A stretch of DNA of 41,944 nt from CAYVFC01 sp964450715 (GCA_964450715.1 CAYVFC010000070.1:1-41944), one strand, 5' to 3'. Numbered from the stretch's first letter, positions 8,403 to 16,907 are shown. Translations and numbers: made by a program. The notes: generated from the letters alone by a model not told the origin.

Positions 8403-9347
8403 GTGAACGCCGAGAACATCGAGGCGGCCGCCACCTGGCAGGAGCGGACCGCGCGGGTCGCCAGCGGTATCCGCACGCGGGTGCTGGCCCACGTACTGAA
8501 GAACGACGGCGGATACATGAGCCAGGCCTGCTCCTCGGCCGAGATCCTGGCCGCGCTCTATACCCGGATCATGCGGCTCGGTCCCAGCCGCGCGCCGCTG
8601 CTACCCCTCCCGTTTACCAGCGTTCCCGGTCCGCGCAACCCGCGCCCCGCGACCGGAGCCGACTACAACGGTCCGCGCGCCCCCGACCTGGACCGCTTCA
8701 TCCTTTCCCCGGTTCACTACGCGCTGGTCCTCTATGCCACCCTGATCGAGACCGGGCGTCTGGCGCCCGAGGCGCTCGATTCGTTCAACCGGGAGGGCAG
8801 CACGCTGGAGATGATCGGGGCCGAGCACTCTCCGGGACACGAGGTCACCGCCGGATCGCTGGGACAGGCCATCAGCCAGGCGGGCGGCATCGCGCTCGCG
8901 CGCCGGCTGCTCGGGGAGACGGGTCGGGTCTGGGTCTTGCTCTCGGACGGCGAGCTGCAAGAGGGGCAGGTCTGGGAAGCGGTGGAGGCCATGGCCTTTC
9001 ACCGGCTGGATAACTTGGGTATATACATCGACGCCAACGGCCAGTGTTGCGATGGAAAGATAGAGCAAGTAATGGCGAGCGAGCCCCTGGTCGAGCGACT
9101 GCGGGCCTTTGGCGCCGACGCCTGCGAGGTGGACGGGCACGATCCCGAGGCGCTGTTGGCCCCGGCCGCGCGGCTGGGCCGGGGCAAGCCGCTGGCGGTG
9201 GTCGCCCGCACCGATCCCTGCCGCGGGCTGCCGCTTCTATGCGAACGGGCGCCGCGGCTTCACTACCTGCGCTTCCGGGACGACGCCGAACGGGCGGGCT
9301 ATCGCGAGGCGCTGCAGGCGATGCGCGCCGAGCAGGGTGAGGCCTAG
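8403..9347 (+). CDS. Transketolase, N-terminal (TPP-binding) subunit
   Basis: About 314 residues. The TPP/metal motif is SDGELQEGQVWEA followed by LDNLGIYIDANGQ, with Ser in place of the first Gly of the usual GDG. GAEHSPGHEVTAGSLGQ is the substrate-side loop. Early in the protein GGYMSQACSSAEILAALY replaces the common SGHxGG segment, so a His that helps bind donor phosphate in classical transketolases is missing. Such split enzymes transfer two-carbon ketol units; apulose-4-phosphate transketolase is one specialised member. Start chosen at GTG 8403, because a TTG at 8367 would overlap the -35 box. The stop directly abuts the ATG of the C-terminal subunit. Substrate unknown; association with the RuBisCO-like protein suggests an unusual sugar phosphate. 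Confidence 0.85.
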   Translation: MNAENIEAAATWQERTARVASGIRTRVLAHVLKNDGGYMSQACSSAEILAALYTRIMRLGPSRAPLLPLPFTSVPGPRNPRPATGADYNGPRAPDLDRFILSPVHYALVLYATLIETGRLAPEALDSFNREGSTLEMIGAEHSPGHEVTAGSLGQAISQAGGIALARRLLGETGRVWVLLSDGELQEGQVWEAVEAMAFHRLDNLGIYIDANGQCCDGKIEQVMASEPLVERLRAFGADACEVDGHDPEALLAPAARLGRGKPLAVVARTDPCRGLPLLCERAPRLHYLRFRDDAERAGYREALQAMRAEQGEA

Positions 9348-10355
9348 ATGCAGTACGTCAGCCGGCCACACGCGCGCAACCTGGTCGCCTGGGCCGAGCG
9401 GCGGCCCGAGGTGCTGGTGCTCTCGGCCGACCTGACCTCTTCCTGCGAGGCCGAGGGCTTTCGCGAGGCCTATCCCGGGCGTTTTTTCTCCTTCGGCCTG
9501 GCCGAGCAGAACCTGGTGGGCTTTGCCTCGGGGCTGGCCCGGCAGGGATTCGTTCCCCTGGTGCATACCTTTGCCGTGTTCATCTGCCGCCGGGCCTTCG
9601 ATCAGGTGGCCATGTCGGTGGCTTACTCCAACCTGCCGGTGCGCTTGCTGGGGTTTCTACCCGGCATCACCACGCCCGGAGGAGCGACCCACCAGGCCAT
9701 CGACGACGTGGGGTTGATGCGCCTCTTGCCCAACATGACCGTGCTGGACTGCGGGGACGCCACCGAGGTGGAGAGCCTGCTCGACGCGACCGAGGGGGTG
9801 GCGGGGCCGGTCTACGCGCGCGTGTTGCGCGGCGAGGTGCCTCGGCTGTTCGAGCCCGACCAGCCGCTGCGGGTGGGACGGACCCGGCTGCTGCGCGAGG
9901 GCGGCGACCTCTGCCTGCTTTCGAGCGGCATCTGCACCGAGGAGGCGCTGCGCGCCTGCCAGGCGCTGGCCGGCCGCGGTCTCGACATCTGCCATCTGCA
10001 CGTCTCCACCCTCAAGCCCTTCGACGATCCGCTGCTGCTGGAGCTGGCCTCCTCGGCCCGGCTGGGCGTCATCACCATGGAGAACCACAGCGTCATCGGT
10101 GGGCTGGGCTCGGCCATGGCCGAACGTATGGCCGAGGCCGGTCTGGGCAAGCGCCTGCTGCGCCTGGGGATTCAGGACCAGTACGCGCACGGGGCGAGTC
10201 GCGCCTACCTGGCCCGCAAGTACGGGCTGGACGCCCGGGCGCTGGTGAGCGCGGCGGAGCAGCTGGCGGGGACCTCGTTCGATATCGAGGACGAAGAGCT
10301 GGGAGCGGTCGACGTCGAGCCGGTCCGTTCCGAGTCCCGGGCGGAGGATCTGTAG
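9348..10355 (+). CDS. Transketolase, C-terminal (pyrimidine-binding) subunit
   Basis: A 335-residue protein with the transketolase Pyr domain and C-terminal domain. LSADLTSSCEAEGFREAYPGRFFSFGLAEQNLVGFASGLA contains the Glu that activates thiamine diphosphate (AEQN). It pairs with the preceding gene, whose stop codon directly abuts this ATG. Together the two make a full-length transketolase, about 650 residues. The C-terminal domain extends into an acidic tail of about 30 residues that I do not recognise from typical subunits. The stop is followed by a single base before the GTG of the RuBisCO-like gene. Confidence 0.88.
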   Translation: MQYVSRPHARNLVAWAERRPEVLVLSADLTSSCEAEGFREAYPGRFFSFGLAEQNLVGFASGLARQGFVPLVHTFAVFICRRAFDQVAMSVAYSNLPVRLLGFLPGITTPGGATHQAIDDVGLMRLLPNMTVLDCGDATEVESLLDATEGVAGPVYARVLRGEVPRLFEPDQPLRVGRTRLLREGGDLCLLSSGICTEEALRACQALAGRGLDICHLHVSTLKPFDDPLLLELASSARLGVITMENHSVIGGLGSAMAERMAEAGLGKRLLRLGIQDQYAHGASRAYLARKYGLDARALVSAAEQLAGTSFDIEDEELGAVDVEPVRSESRAEDL

Positions 10356-10356
10356 G

Positions 10357-11505
10357 GTGTCCAACGCTGGCGAGCAGGAGCGGGACGGTAGGGGTACGTA
10401 TATCGAGGCCGAGTACCACCTGACGGGCACCCGCAACCGGAGCGAGGCACTGGCGCGCGCCCGGGACATCTGCCTGGAGCAGACGGTGGAGTACCCGCGG
10501 GATCTGATCGACAGCCCCCACATCCTCGAGAACATCGCCGGCCGCCTGTTCGATCTCAGCCGTCTCGCCCGCAACCGCTACCGCGCGCTCATCGGCTTTC
10601 CGGTCGAGGTGGCGGGCGGCGAGCTCACCCAGCTGGTCAACCTGCTGTTCGGCAACATCAGCCTGAAGCCCGGCATCCGCCTGGTCGATTTCCGCCTGCC
10701 CCCAGACCTGCTGCGCTGCTTCCCGGGGCCTCGCTTCGGCCGGCAGGGCCTGCGGGAGCTTCTGGGCGTACGCGGGCGGCCGCTGCTCAGCACCGCGCTC
10801 AAGCCCATGGGGCTATCGGCGCGGGAGCTCGCCCGGCTCGCCGGCCAGCTCGCCCTGGGCGGAATAGACCTGATAAAGGATGACCACGGGCTGGCCGACC
10901 AGAGCTTCTGCCCCTTTCAGGAGCGGGTCGAGCGCTGCGCCGAGGCCGTACGAGAGGCCAACCGGAGGACCGGCCTTCGCTCCATCTATCTGGCCAATGT
11001 CACCGCGCCGGCGGACGACCTCGAGCGGCGGGCGCGTCTCGCCCGCCGCGCCGGGACGGGGGGGCTCTTGATAGCGCCGGGCATCGTCGGTCTGGACGCC
11101 ATGCGCCGCCTGGCCGCCGACCACGCGATCGGGCTTCCCGTGCTGAGCCACCCGGCCTTCCAGGGCCCCTTCACCCTGCACCGCGACGGGGGGCTCTCGC
11201 ACGGGGTGCTGTACGGAATGCTGAACCGGTTGGCCGGTGCGGACGCGGCGATATTCCCCAACCACGGCGGTCGTTTCTCTTTCACGCCGGAGCAGTGCCG
11301 CGACCTGGTGCGAGGAACCGATATCGACCTGCCGGGCATCCGCCCCATCTTCCCGGTACCAGCCGGCGGCATGAGCCTGGAACGGGTGCCGGAGCTCTGC
11401 GAGTTCTACGGTCCCGAGGCCATCCTGCTCATCGGCGGCGACCTGCACAGGCACGGACCGGATCTGGTGCAGAGCTGCCGCGAGTTCCGCCGGCTGGTGG
11501 AATAG
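10357..11505 (+). CDS. RuBisCO-like protein (form IV, RLP)
   Basis: A 382-residue member of the RuBisCO large-subunit superfamily without carboxylase capacity. Landmarks: GNISL (Asn100), STALKP (Lys149, equivalent to Lys175), IKDDH (Lys174, Asp176; His177 replaces the metal ligand Glu204), SHPAF (His265), PNHGGRF (301-307), PAGGM and GGDL. The residue equivalent to Lys177 is Met151 and the loop-6 lysine is absent, so this is form IV. Known RLPs enolise or isomerise methylthioribulose-type phosphates or decarboxylate 3-oxo-isoapionate-4-phosphate. Start GTG has GGAGG 9 bases upstream, inside the end of the transketolase gene. The TAG stop begins a GC-rich repeat. Adjacent transketolase subunits suggest a shared sugar-phosphate pathway. 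Confidence 0.88.
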   Translation: MSNAGEQERDGRGTYIEAEYHLTGTRNRSEALARARDICLEQTVEYPRDLIDSPHILENIAGRLFDLSRLARNRYRALIGFPVEVAGGELTQLVNLLFGNISLKPGIRLVDFRLPPDLLRCFPGPRFGRQGLRELLGVRGRPLLSTALKPMGLSARELARLAGQLALGGIDLIKDDHGLADQSFCPFQERVERCAEAVREANRRTGLRSIYLANVTAPADDLERRARLARRAGTGGLLIAPGIVGLDAMRRLAADHAIGLPVLSHPAFQGPFTLHRDGGLSHGVLYGMLNRLAGADAAIFPNHGGRFSFTPEQCRDLVRGTDIDLPGIRPIFPVPAGGMSLERVPELCEFYGPEAILLIGGDLHRHGPDLVQSCREFRRLVE

Positions 11506-11617
11506 GGGCGGTCAAAGGGAGGGGGGCAAGCCACTCCCCTACGCTTGCGCGCTTCAAACCTCGTAGGGGCGGGCCTTGCACCCGCACGGGGTGGGGAGGG
11601 GGCAAGCCACTCCCCTA
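11503..11617. repeat. TAGGGG-bounded GC-rich dispersed repeats
   Basis: Several copies of a unit of the form TAGGGG-G/C-rich-GCAAG-G/C-rich-CCCCTA occupy the whole gap between the convergent RLP and Obg genes. Outer ends at 11503 (TAG) and 11617 (CTA) are the stop codons of those two genes. Related blocks occur at 14856, 36603, 38735 and 41771. Each can form a hairpin and may terminate transcription from both sides. Confidence 0.75.
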
Positions 11618-12631
11618 CGGCTCCTCTTTACGTGTTTGCTCCAGCAAACCCTCCAGCGCGTCGAGCAGCTCGGGCACCCCCTCGCGGGTCGCGGCCGAGA
11701 TGCCGAGCACGCGCTGCCCCCCCTTCTTCATCGCCCGGCGGAAAGCGGGAAGGGCCGCGCGCACGTCCGGGAGATCGAGCTTGGATACGGCGAGCAAAAA
11801 AGGACGACCGGCTAGGCGCTCGTCGTATTTCTCCAGCTCGCCTCGCAGGGTTTCGAGATCCGCCAGCAGAGAACGGCCCGGCCCGGGATCCAGGGTGACC
11901 AGTAAGAGCAGTACCCGGGTTCGCTCCACATGCCGCAGGAACCTTAGCCCCAGCCCGGCGCCGGAAGACGCGCCCTCGATTATGCCCGGGATATCAGCGA
12001 TGACGAAGCTGCGGTAGTCCGCGCGCCGGACCACCCCCAGGCTAGGGAACAGGGTGGTGAAGGGATAGTCGGCCACCCGGGGCCGGGCGCGCGATACCGC
12101 CCGAACCAACGTGCTCTTGCCCGCGTTGGGAAAGCCCACGATGCCCACGTCGGCCAGCAGCTTGAGCTCCAGCCGCAGCCGGCGGCGCTCGCCGGGCCGC
12201 CCCTCCTCCGCGGTGCGGGGGGCGCGGTTGGTGGAGGAGACGAAGTGCAGGTTGCCGCGGCCGCCCTTGCCGCCCTTGCCCGCTACCAGCCGCTGTCCCT
12301 CCTCGCTCAGGTCGGCGACCAGCTCGCCGCTGTCGGCGTCGTAGACCTGCGTGCCCAGGGGGATACGAACTGTCAAGGAAGCGCCGGCCCGGCCGTGCTG
12401 GTCGTTTCCCCGGCCGTGCTGGCCTCGCTTGGCGCGCAAGATCCGCCGGTGGCTGAGGTCGAGCAAGGTGGTCAGCCTGCGGTCGGCCACCAGTACCACG
12501 TCGCCGCCGGCCCCGCCGTCGCCGCCGGCCGGGCCGCCCAGAGGCCGGAACTTCTCCCGCCGCATGGCGGCGGAGCCGTTGCCGCCGTCGCCCGCCTGAA
12601 CCTCGATGGCAACCTCGTCGACAAACTTCAC
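11615..12631 (-). CDS. obg: Obg/CgtA ribosome-associated GTPase
   Basis: A 338-residue Obg GTPase. The N-terminal glycine-rich Obg fold (residues 1-158, for example GDGGNGSAAMRREKFRPLGG) is followed by the G domain: P-loop GFPNAGKST, switch TTLFPSLG, and DIPGII. The usual NKxD base-recognition motif reads SKLD. There is no C-terminal OCT domain, as in many short Obg proteins. Obg binds the 50S subunit and links GTP/ppGpp levels to ribosome assembly and growth. The TAG stop lies in a dispersed repeat. A long-hairpin element lies between its start and the thrS gene upstream on the same strand. Confidence 0.95.
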   Translation of the reverse strand: MKFVDEVAIEVQAGDGGNGSAAMRREKFRPLGGPAGGDGGAGGDVVLVADRRLTTLLDLSHRRILRAKRGQHGRGNDQHGRAGASLTVRIPLGTQVYDADSGELVADLSEEGQRLVAGKGGKGGRGNLHFVSSTNRAPRTAEEGRPGERRRLRLELKLLADVGIVGFPNAGKSTLVRAVSRARPRVADYPFTTLFPSLGVVRRADYRSFVIADIPGIIEGASSGAGLGLRFLRHVERTRVLLLLVTLDPGPGRSLLADLETLRGELEKYDERLAGRPFLLAVSKLDLPDVRAALPAFRRAMKKGGQRVLGISAATREGVPELLDALEGLLEQTRKEEP

Positions 12632-12674
12632 TTCTCTATCCGCCCGCTCGTTCTCGAGGGCCGCCCCCTCGCTC

Positions 12675-12862
12675 CTAGAGCACCGAACGGGTTGAAGGGT
12701 CTTTGAGTTCGCGAGGATAGAGGGGCCAGATGTGGATGCCGGCCCGACGAAGGAAAGGTCTCTCCCTTACGGTCGAGAGAGCCACTTCGAGGAGGGACGG
12801 CGCCGCAGATGGCCCCTCTAGACCGCGAAATCATGGCGTCTTCAACCCGTTCGGTGCTCTAG
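12675..12862. repeat. Long-hairpin element, copy A
   Basis: Perfect 23-bp outer arms at 12675-12697 and 12840-12862 (CTAGAGCACCGAACGGG at the outer side) enclose an imperfectly paired interior: TAGAGGGGCCA pairs with TGGCCCCTCTA. The core shares CGACGA, CGAGGAG and GCCGCAGATGGCCCC with copy C (40540-40696) and CGAGGAG plus CGCCGC with copy B (22755-22913). It fills the gap between thrS and obg, ending 7 bases beyond the thrS stop. Confidence 0.8.
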
Positions 12863-12869
12863 CCTAATC

Positions 12870-14777
12870 CTAACCGAAAAAGATGGGCCGCATGGTAGTG
12901 CGCCTGGGCAGCGGCAGCGGGCGATAGGGCATCCCCTTGACCTGGTCCTGGACCATGGAGACAAACCGCTCGACCGACATCTCCGCTTGCGAGCCGTCCT
13001 CGCGGCTGCGCACCGTGACCTGGCCGCTCTCGGCCTCCTTCTTGCCCACCACCAGCAGGTAGGGGATCCACTCCTTCTCCCCGTTGCGGATCTTCTTGCC
13101 CACCGTCTCGTTGCGGTCGTCCACGTCGCAACGGATGCCCTGCTCGTTGATGCGGTCGCAGAGCCCGACGGCAAAATCGGTGAACAGCCCCGAGACGTTG
13201 ATCACCCTGGCCTGCACCGGCGAGAGCCAAAGCGGGAACATGGGCGGCTGCCCCCGCTCGGCGTCGATGGCTATGTTCTCCAGGATGGCGCAGAGCGTGC
13301 GCTCGATGCTGCCGAAGCTGGAAGCGTGGATGATGACCGGGCAGGGGTGCTTCTTGCCGTCCTCGTCCACGTAGCCGATATCGAAGCGCTCCCCGTCCTT
13401 CACGTCCCACTGCACGGTGGAGACCTGGATATTCGATTTATCCTGAGTGATGCTCTGGAACTCGTTCTTGATGGCGTAATAGTGGCTCATCTCGGGCATG
13501 AGCTTGAAGAAGGCCGGCACACCCATCTCCTTGCCGATCTCGATCAGGTAGGGGAGGTTGGACTCGTAGAAGTCGACCGTACCTTCCCAGCCCAGCACCC
13601 AGCGGCCGCGGGCGATGATGTTGTTCATCAGATCGGCGAATTTGTAACAGAGCTGCGCGTACTCCTGCTTGGCCTGGGCTACCGTGGCGCAGGCGGCGTG
13701 CATGTCCGTCATCATGAAGTTGCGCACGCGCTTGAGGCCGCTGACCTCCCCGTCCTGCTCGTTGCGGAAACAGGTGGCCTCCTCGTAGACCTTGAGCGGC
13801 GACTGCCGGTAGCTGAAGCGCACCTTCTGCATGAAGGGAAAGCCGAGCGGATCCGACGCGTAACGCAGATAACAGATGCCGCGCCCGCCGTCGACCTGGT
13901 AGTCGCGCTCGTGGAACTCGCCCATCAGCTGGCCGACGACGTTGTTGTCGCCGCGGATCACCAGGGGGTTCTTCATCTCGCAGGCCCCCCACTCGTTGGC
14001 CAGCCGCGCCGCGTAGTCCAGGATGAGCTTCTGGATCAACAGCCCCTTGGGATACCACTTGTAATGCCCCTTTTCGGAGACCTCGCAGTAGTCGACCAGC
14101 TCGTGCTGCTGCATGTAGGTGACGTGCTTGGGAATCTGCGCGGTGTGTACCCCGCGGCCGAGCTCGTTCTGGACGAACTGGCGCAGCAGCTGGTAGACCT
14201 CGCCCTTCTTCTTGAAGATGGGGCTCTTGGCAAAATCCTCGGGCGTGACCTCGTAACGGGTGCCGTCCACGTCCGCCAGCACCCAGCGCACGAACTCGCT
14301 GCCCTTGCGCTCCGCTTGCTTCTCCTTCTTGGCGGTGACGGTCGGCCCTTCGCCCGGCAGGTAGCGCCCGCTCCACTCGGAGAGCGGATGGCCGAGGCAG
14401 GAGATGTCGAAGGCCTTGTACCAGCCGAAGGGGGCGCGGGAGACCTCGAGCGTCTCGCCCAGCGCCCCGCTGACCAGGTCCAACACCTTCATGGCGATGC
14501 GCGGACGGCCGGGCTCGTCGGTCAGGTGCACGTAGGGGTAGACCACCACCCGTTTGACGCCCAGCTGCTCGGCGCGCTTCAGCGTGTCCTGCACCAGCTG
14601 CCCGGCCACCGACTCGGGCTGTTTCTCGTCCGACTTCTCGACCGCGATGAAGACCACGATGCACTCCTGGTCGACGCGGGTCCCCTGGGTTCCCTCCGCC
14701 TCCGGCTCGGCCCCTTCCATGGCCTTGCCAGTGCTGCGGAAAGCGAACTTGCTGGTGTGAATGCCGAGTGTTCTCAT
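12870..14777 (-). CDS. thrS: Archaeal-type threonyl-tRNA synthetase
   Basis: A 635-residue synthetase of archaeal, not bacterial, architecture. Residues 1-140 match the archaeal ThrRS editing domain (D-aminoacyl-tRNA deacylase-like), including FGWYKAFDISCLGHP with Lys121, instead of the bacterial TGS/SAD editing module. The class II core follows with motif 2 at FRNEQDGEVSGLKRVRNF (337-354), then an anticodon-binding domain from about residue 520 ending in TTMRPIFFG. Two zinc-ligand histidines appear conserved (His360, His483), but the position of the usual cysteine appears to be Asp309 (ungapped comparison with remembered archaeal sequences). GGAG lies 11 bases before the ATG. No bacterial-type ThrRS is in the window. 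Transfer from archaea is likely. Confidence 0.92.
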   Translation of the reverse strand: MRTLGIHTSKFAFRSTGKAMEGAEPEAEGTQGTRVDQECIVVFIAVEKSDEKQPESVAGQLVQDTLKRAEQLGVKRVVVYPYVHLTDEPGRPRIAMKVLDLVSGALGETLEVSRAPFGWYKAFDISCLGHPLSEWSGRYLPGEGPTVTAKKEKQAERKGSEFVRWVLADVDGTRYEVTPEDFAKSPIFKKKGEVYQLLRQFVQNELGRGVHTAQIPKHVTYMQQHELVDYCEVSEKGHYKWYPKGLLIQKLILDYAARLANEWGACEMKNPLVIRGDNNVVGQLMGEFHERDYQVDGGRGICYLRYASDPLGFPFMQKVRFSYRQSPLKVYEEATCFRNEQDGEVSGLKRVRNFMMTDMHAACATVAQAKQEYAQLCYKFADLMNNIIARGRWVLGWEGTVDFYESNLPYLIEIGKEMGVPAFFKLMPEMSHYYAIKNEFQSITQDKSNIQVSTVQWDVKDGERFDIGYVDEDGKKHPCPVIIHASSFGSIERTLCAILENIAIDAERGQPPMFPLWLSPVQARVINVSGLFTDFAVGLCDRINEQGIRCDVDDRNETVGKKIRNGEKEWIPYLLVVGKKEAESGQVTVRSREDGSQAEMSVERFVSMVQDQVKGMPYRPLPLPRRTTMRPIFFG

Positions 14778-14855
14778 GATCGCCGTCGCTCCTTCAAGTC
14801 AGACGCGACCTACAGATGCCACGGTCGCCGCCGCGCCGCAAGCGCGCGGTAAATC

Positions 14856-14967
14856 GTAGGGGAGGAGCTTGCCCCCTCCCCTCCCCCATTTCGGGCGGCC
14901 GCAAGGGCCGCCCCTACCAGGGTTGTGACAACGCAGCGTCGCCGGGCGGGCGCCGGGCCCGCCCCTA
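14856..14967. repeat. TAGGGG-type GC-rich repeat block
   Basis: Three tandem hairpin-forming units between thrS and the upstream membrane-protein gene: CGTAGGGGAGGAGCTTGCC, GGGCGGCCGCAAGGGCCGCC and GGGCGGGCGCCGGGCCCGCC, each bounded by GTAGGGG or CCCCTAC. The last CTA (14965-14967) is the TAG stop codon of the membrane-protein gene. Confidence 0.75.
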
Positions 14968-16824
14968 CCTCTTCACCAGCCGCGGCGGCCTGACGATGTC
15001 GGTCCGTCCCATAGGCCAGGACGGGATCACCACCTTCTGCCCGATATCCGGCAGGGGAAAGCGTACGTAGTCGCTGCCGTCCCAGACCAGGAAATGCAGC
15101 ACGGGCTGCTCGAGCGGTACCTGGAAACGCACCCGGACCCGCCGCGGGCGGCCGTCGTCGGTCACCTCTTCGACCGAAATGGTGTGGTTCAACAGCTCTA
15201 TCTTTTCGCCGCGCTGGAAGGGGTGGCCGGGACCGCGAAAGTGGGCGGCAAAGGGGTCGAGCAAGTAGCCCTGCTCGGCGAACAGCTCCAGGGTGGTCGC
15301 GTCCGGGCGGGTGACCAGGCGCTCCCGGTTGCCGCTTCCCAGGATCCAAGTGCGTCCGGGAACCACCAGCCCGTACTTCTGGCGCTGCCCCGGGATCATC
15401 GCGCCGTGCAGCGCGTTCGGCGCGTTGACCACCGCCACGTCCTGCTTGGCGAGCGAGGGATCGTTGCCCAACACCGGCGCCACCGAGAAGCCCATGTTGA
15501 TGAAATCCCGGCCCACGTAGTAGCTGTCCAGGGAGAGGAAGACCGAGGCGATGGCCAGGTGCACCAGCACGGTGAGCGCGGCGGTGAACAGACCGAGCCT
15601 TTTCGCCGCCTGGCTGCCGCCGGAGCGCCAGGCGTCGGCGCTCCAGACGACCAGGTGGGCCAGAAGCGCGCTGGCGCCGATCCCGGATAGGATCAGCAAA
15701 CGTTCCCCCGGAATCGAGGCCGCCAGCGGGATAAGGGCAGCCGCCGAGCTGGTGCCCCAGAAGCGGATCTCCGCCTCGCGCCAGCCCCGACGCAGCAACA
15801 ACCAGAGCACCCCTCCCCCTACCACGGCCAGAACCGCGCCCAGCACTAGCCAGGAGACCGTCGGCTGCAAGCGGTTCAACAGCGAGATGGGCAGCCCGAA
15901 TTGCCAGGCCGACATCCATCCCAGGCGGGAGGGCAACTCGGAGAAAAAGAGCCAGGGGTGGCGGACCGGATCGAGGTAGCTGCCCGAGCCCAGCGATCCG
16001 AAGCCGAAGGCGTTGTAGGCCAGCCGCCAGACCACTACGGTGGAAAGCGCCGGGAGCAGGCTGAGCAGGCGGCCGCGGAGCGGCGCTCGGTCGTAGAAGA
16101 GCGCATAGGCGAAGTAGTAGGCGAGCAGGCAGACCCCCATCTCGGCCGAGAGCAGCGAGGCCAGAAGCGCGATCGGCTGCAGCCACCATCCGCGCCGCCA
16201 TCCCTCCCGCCGCCAGCGGTCGTGGGCGATAAGCGCCAGCAGCCCGAAACAGCCGGCCATGGTGGTGTTGCGGTTGGCGATCCAGGCCGCCGGCGTCGAG
16301 TGCAGATCGTCCACCGCGTAGAGCAGCGCGGCCAGCAGCGCCACCCGGCTGTCGCCGCACAGGCGGCGATAGAGCAGGCCCGCCAGCAGACAGAGCCCGC
16401 CGTACCAGGCCAGGCTCTGCAGGTGCATGGCCCAGACCGCATCGGGCCAGAGCGCGTAGTCAACGATGCAGCTGAACACGCCCACCGGTCGCAGGAAGGC
16501 TATCCGTGCCTCGGGAAGGGTCCACCAGGGCAAGAGCGATACCGAGCGCTTCCAGATAGTGGCCTCGGCATTGCCGTCCAGCAGGATCCCGGCGTGCCAC
16601 CAGGGCATGAGCTCGCTCTGGCCCGAGAGGTATGCGGTGACGTAGGCCTTGATGACGAAATCGTCGAGCAGCAGCTCGACGGTGAGCGATGGCAGCGCCA
16701 GCGCCATGCCGAGCGCAGCGACCCAGGCCAGGTGCAGGCGCGACAACCGGCGCTGCGGCTGTTCCGGCCCGCGCCCGGGGACGCACCCCGCCTTTCCCGA
16801 ATCTCTCTGGCCCTCCTTTCCCAT
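14965..16824 (-). CDS. Polytopic membrane protein, GT-C-like
   Basis: A 619-residue protein with roughly ten hydrophobic segments up to about residue 460 and a soluble C-terminal domain of about 150 residues of beta character. The first periplasmic loop has LLLDDFVIKAY (residues about 52-62); an acidic pair there fits GT-C glycosyltransferases, but I cannot assign a family. The C-terminal domain (DVAVVNAPNALHGAMIPGQRQKYG) may bind or present a substrate. The start is uncertain: ATG at 16824 has only GGGG two bases upstream. The TAG stop is part of a dispersed repeat. It is divergent from the methyltransferase gene. Confidence 0.7.
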   Translation of the reverse strand: MGKEGQRDSGKAGCVPGRGPEQPQRRLSRLHLAWVAALGMALALPSLTVELLLDDFVIKAYVTAYLSGQSELMPWWHAGILLDGNAEATIWKRSVSLLPWWTLPEARIAFLRPVGVFSCIVDYALWPDAVWAMHLQSLAWYGGLCLLAGLLYRRLCGDSRVALLAALLYAVDDLHSTPAAWIANRNTTMAGCFGLLALIAHDRWRREGWRRGWWLQPIALLASLLSAEMGVCLLAYYFAYALFYDRAPLRGRLLSLLPALSTVVVWRLAYNAFGFGSLGSGSYLDPVRHPWLFFSELPSRLGWMSAWQFGLPISLLNRLQPTVSWLVLGAVLAVVGGGVLWLLLRRGWREAEIRFWGTSSAAALIPLAASIPGERLLILSGIGASALLAHLVVWSADAWRSGGSQAAKRLGLFTAALTVLVHLAIASVFLSLDSYYVGRDFINMGFSVAPVLGNDPSLAKQDVAVVNAPNALHGAMIPGQRQKYGLVVPGRTWILGSGNRERLVTRPDATTLELFAEQGYLLDPFAAHFRGPGHPFQRGEKIELLNHTISVEEVTDDGRPRRVRVRFQVPLEQPVLHFLVWDGSDYVRFPLPDIGQKVVIPSWPMGRTDIVRPPRLVKR

Positions 16825-16892
16825 ACCCCTACCGTATACCGTATCTGGCCGCGGCCGCGGGTCCTCGGGGTGCCCTTTTTCCGCCCTCGCAA

Positions 16893-16898
16893 TATAAT
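16893..16898 (+). promoter_or_regulatory. TATAAT -10 box, near-leaderless start
   Basis: A perfect TATAAT lies 9 bases before the ATG at 16908, giving a leader of roughly 0-4 bases. The -35 position 17 bases upstream (GTGCCC) is weak. No ribosome-binding site is present. Confidence 0.5.
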
Positions 16899-16907
16899 AC
16901 GCCTTCC

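Noticed and set aside
188..14852. Long open frames antisense to real genes, for example 188-1678 (+) opposite the AbfD-like gene and 12987-14852 (+) opposite thrS.
   Set aside because: They mirror conserved genes on the other strand, have His/Gln/Val/Gly-rich low-complexity translations and no ribosome-binding sites; they arise from high GC content.
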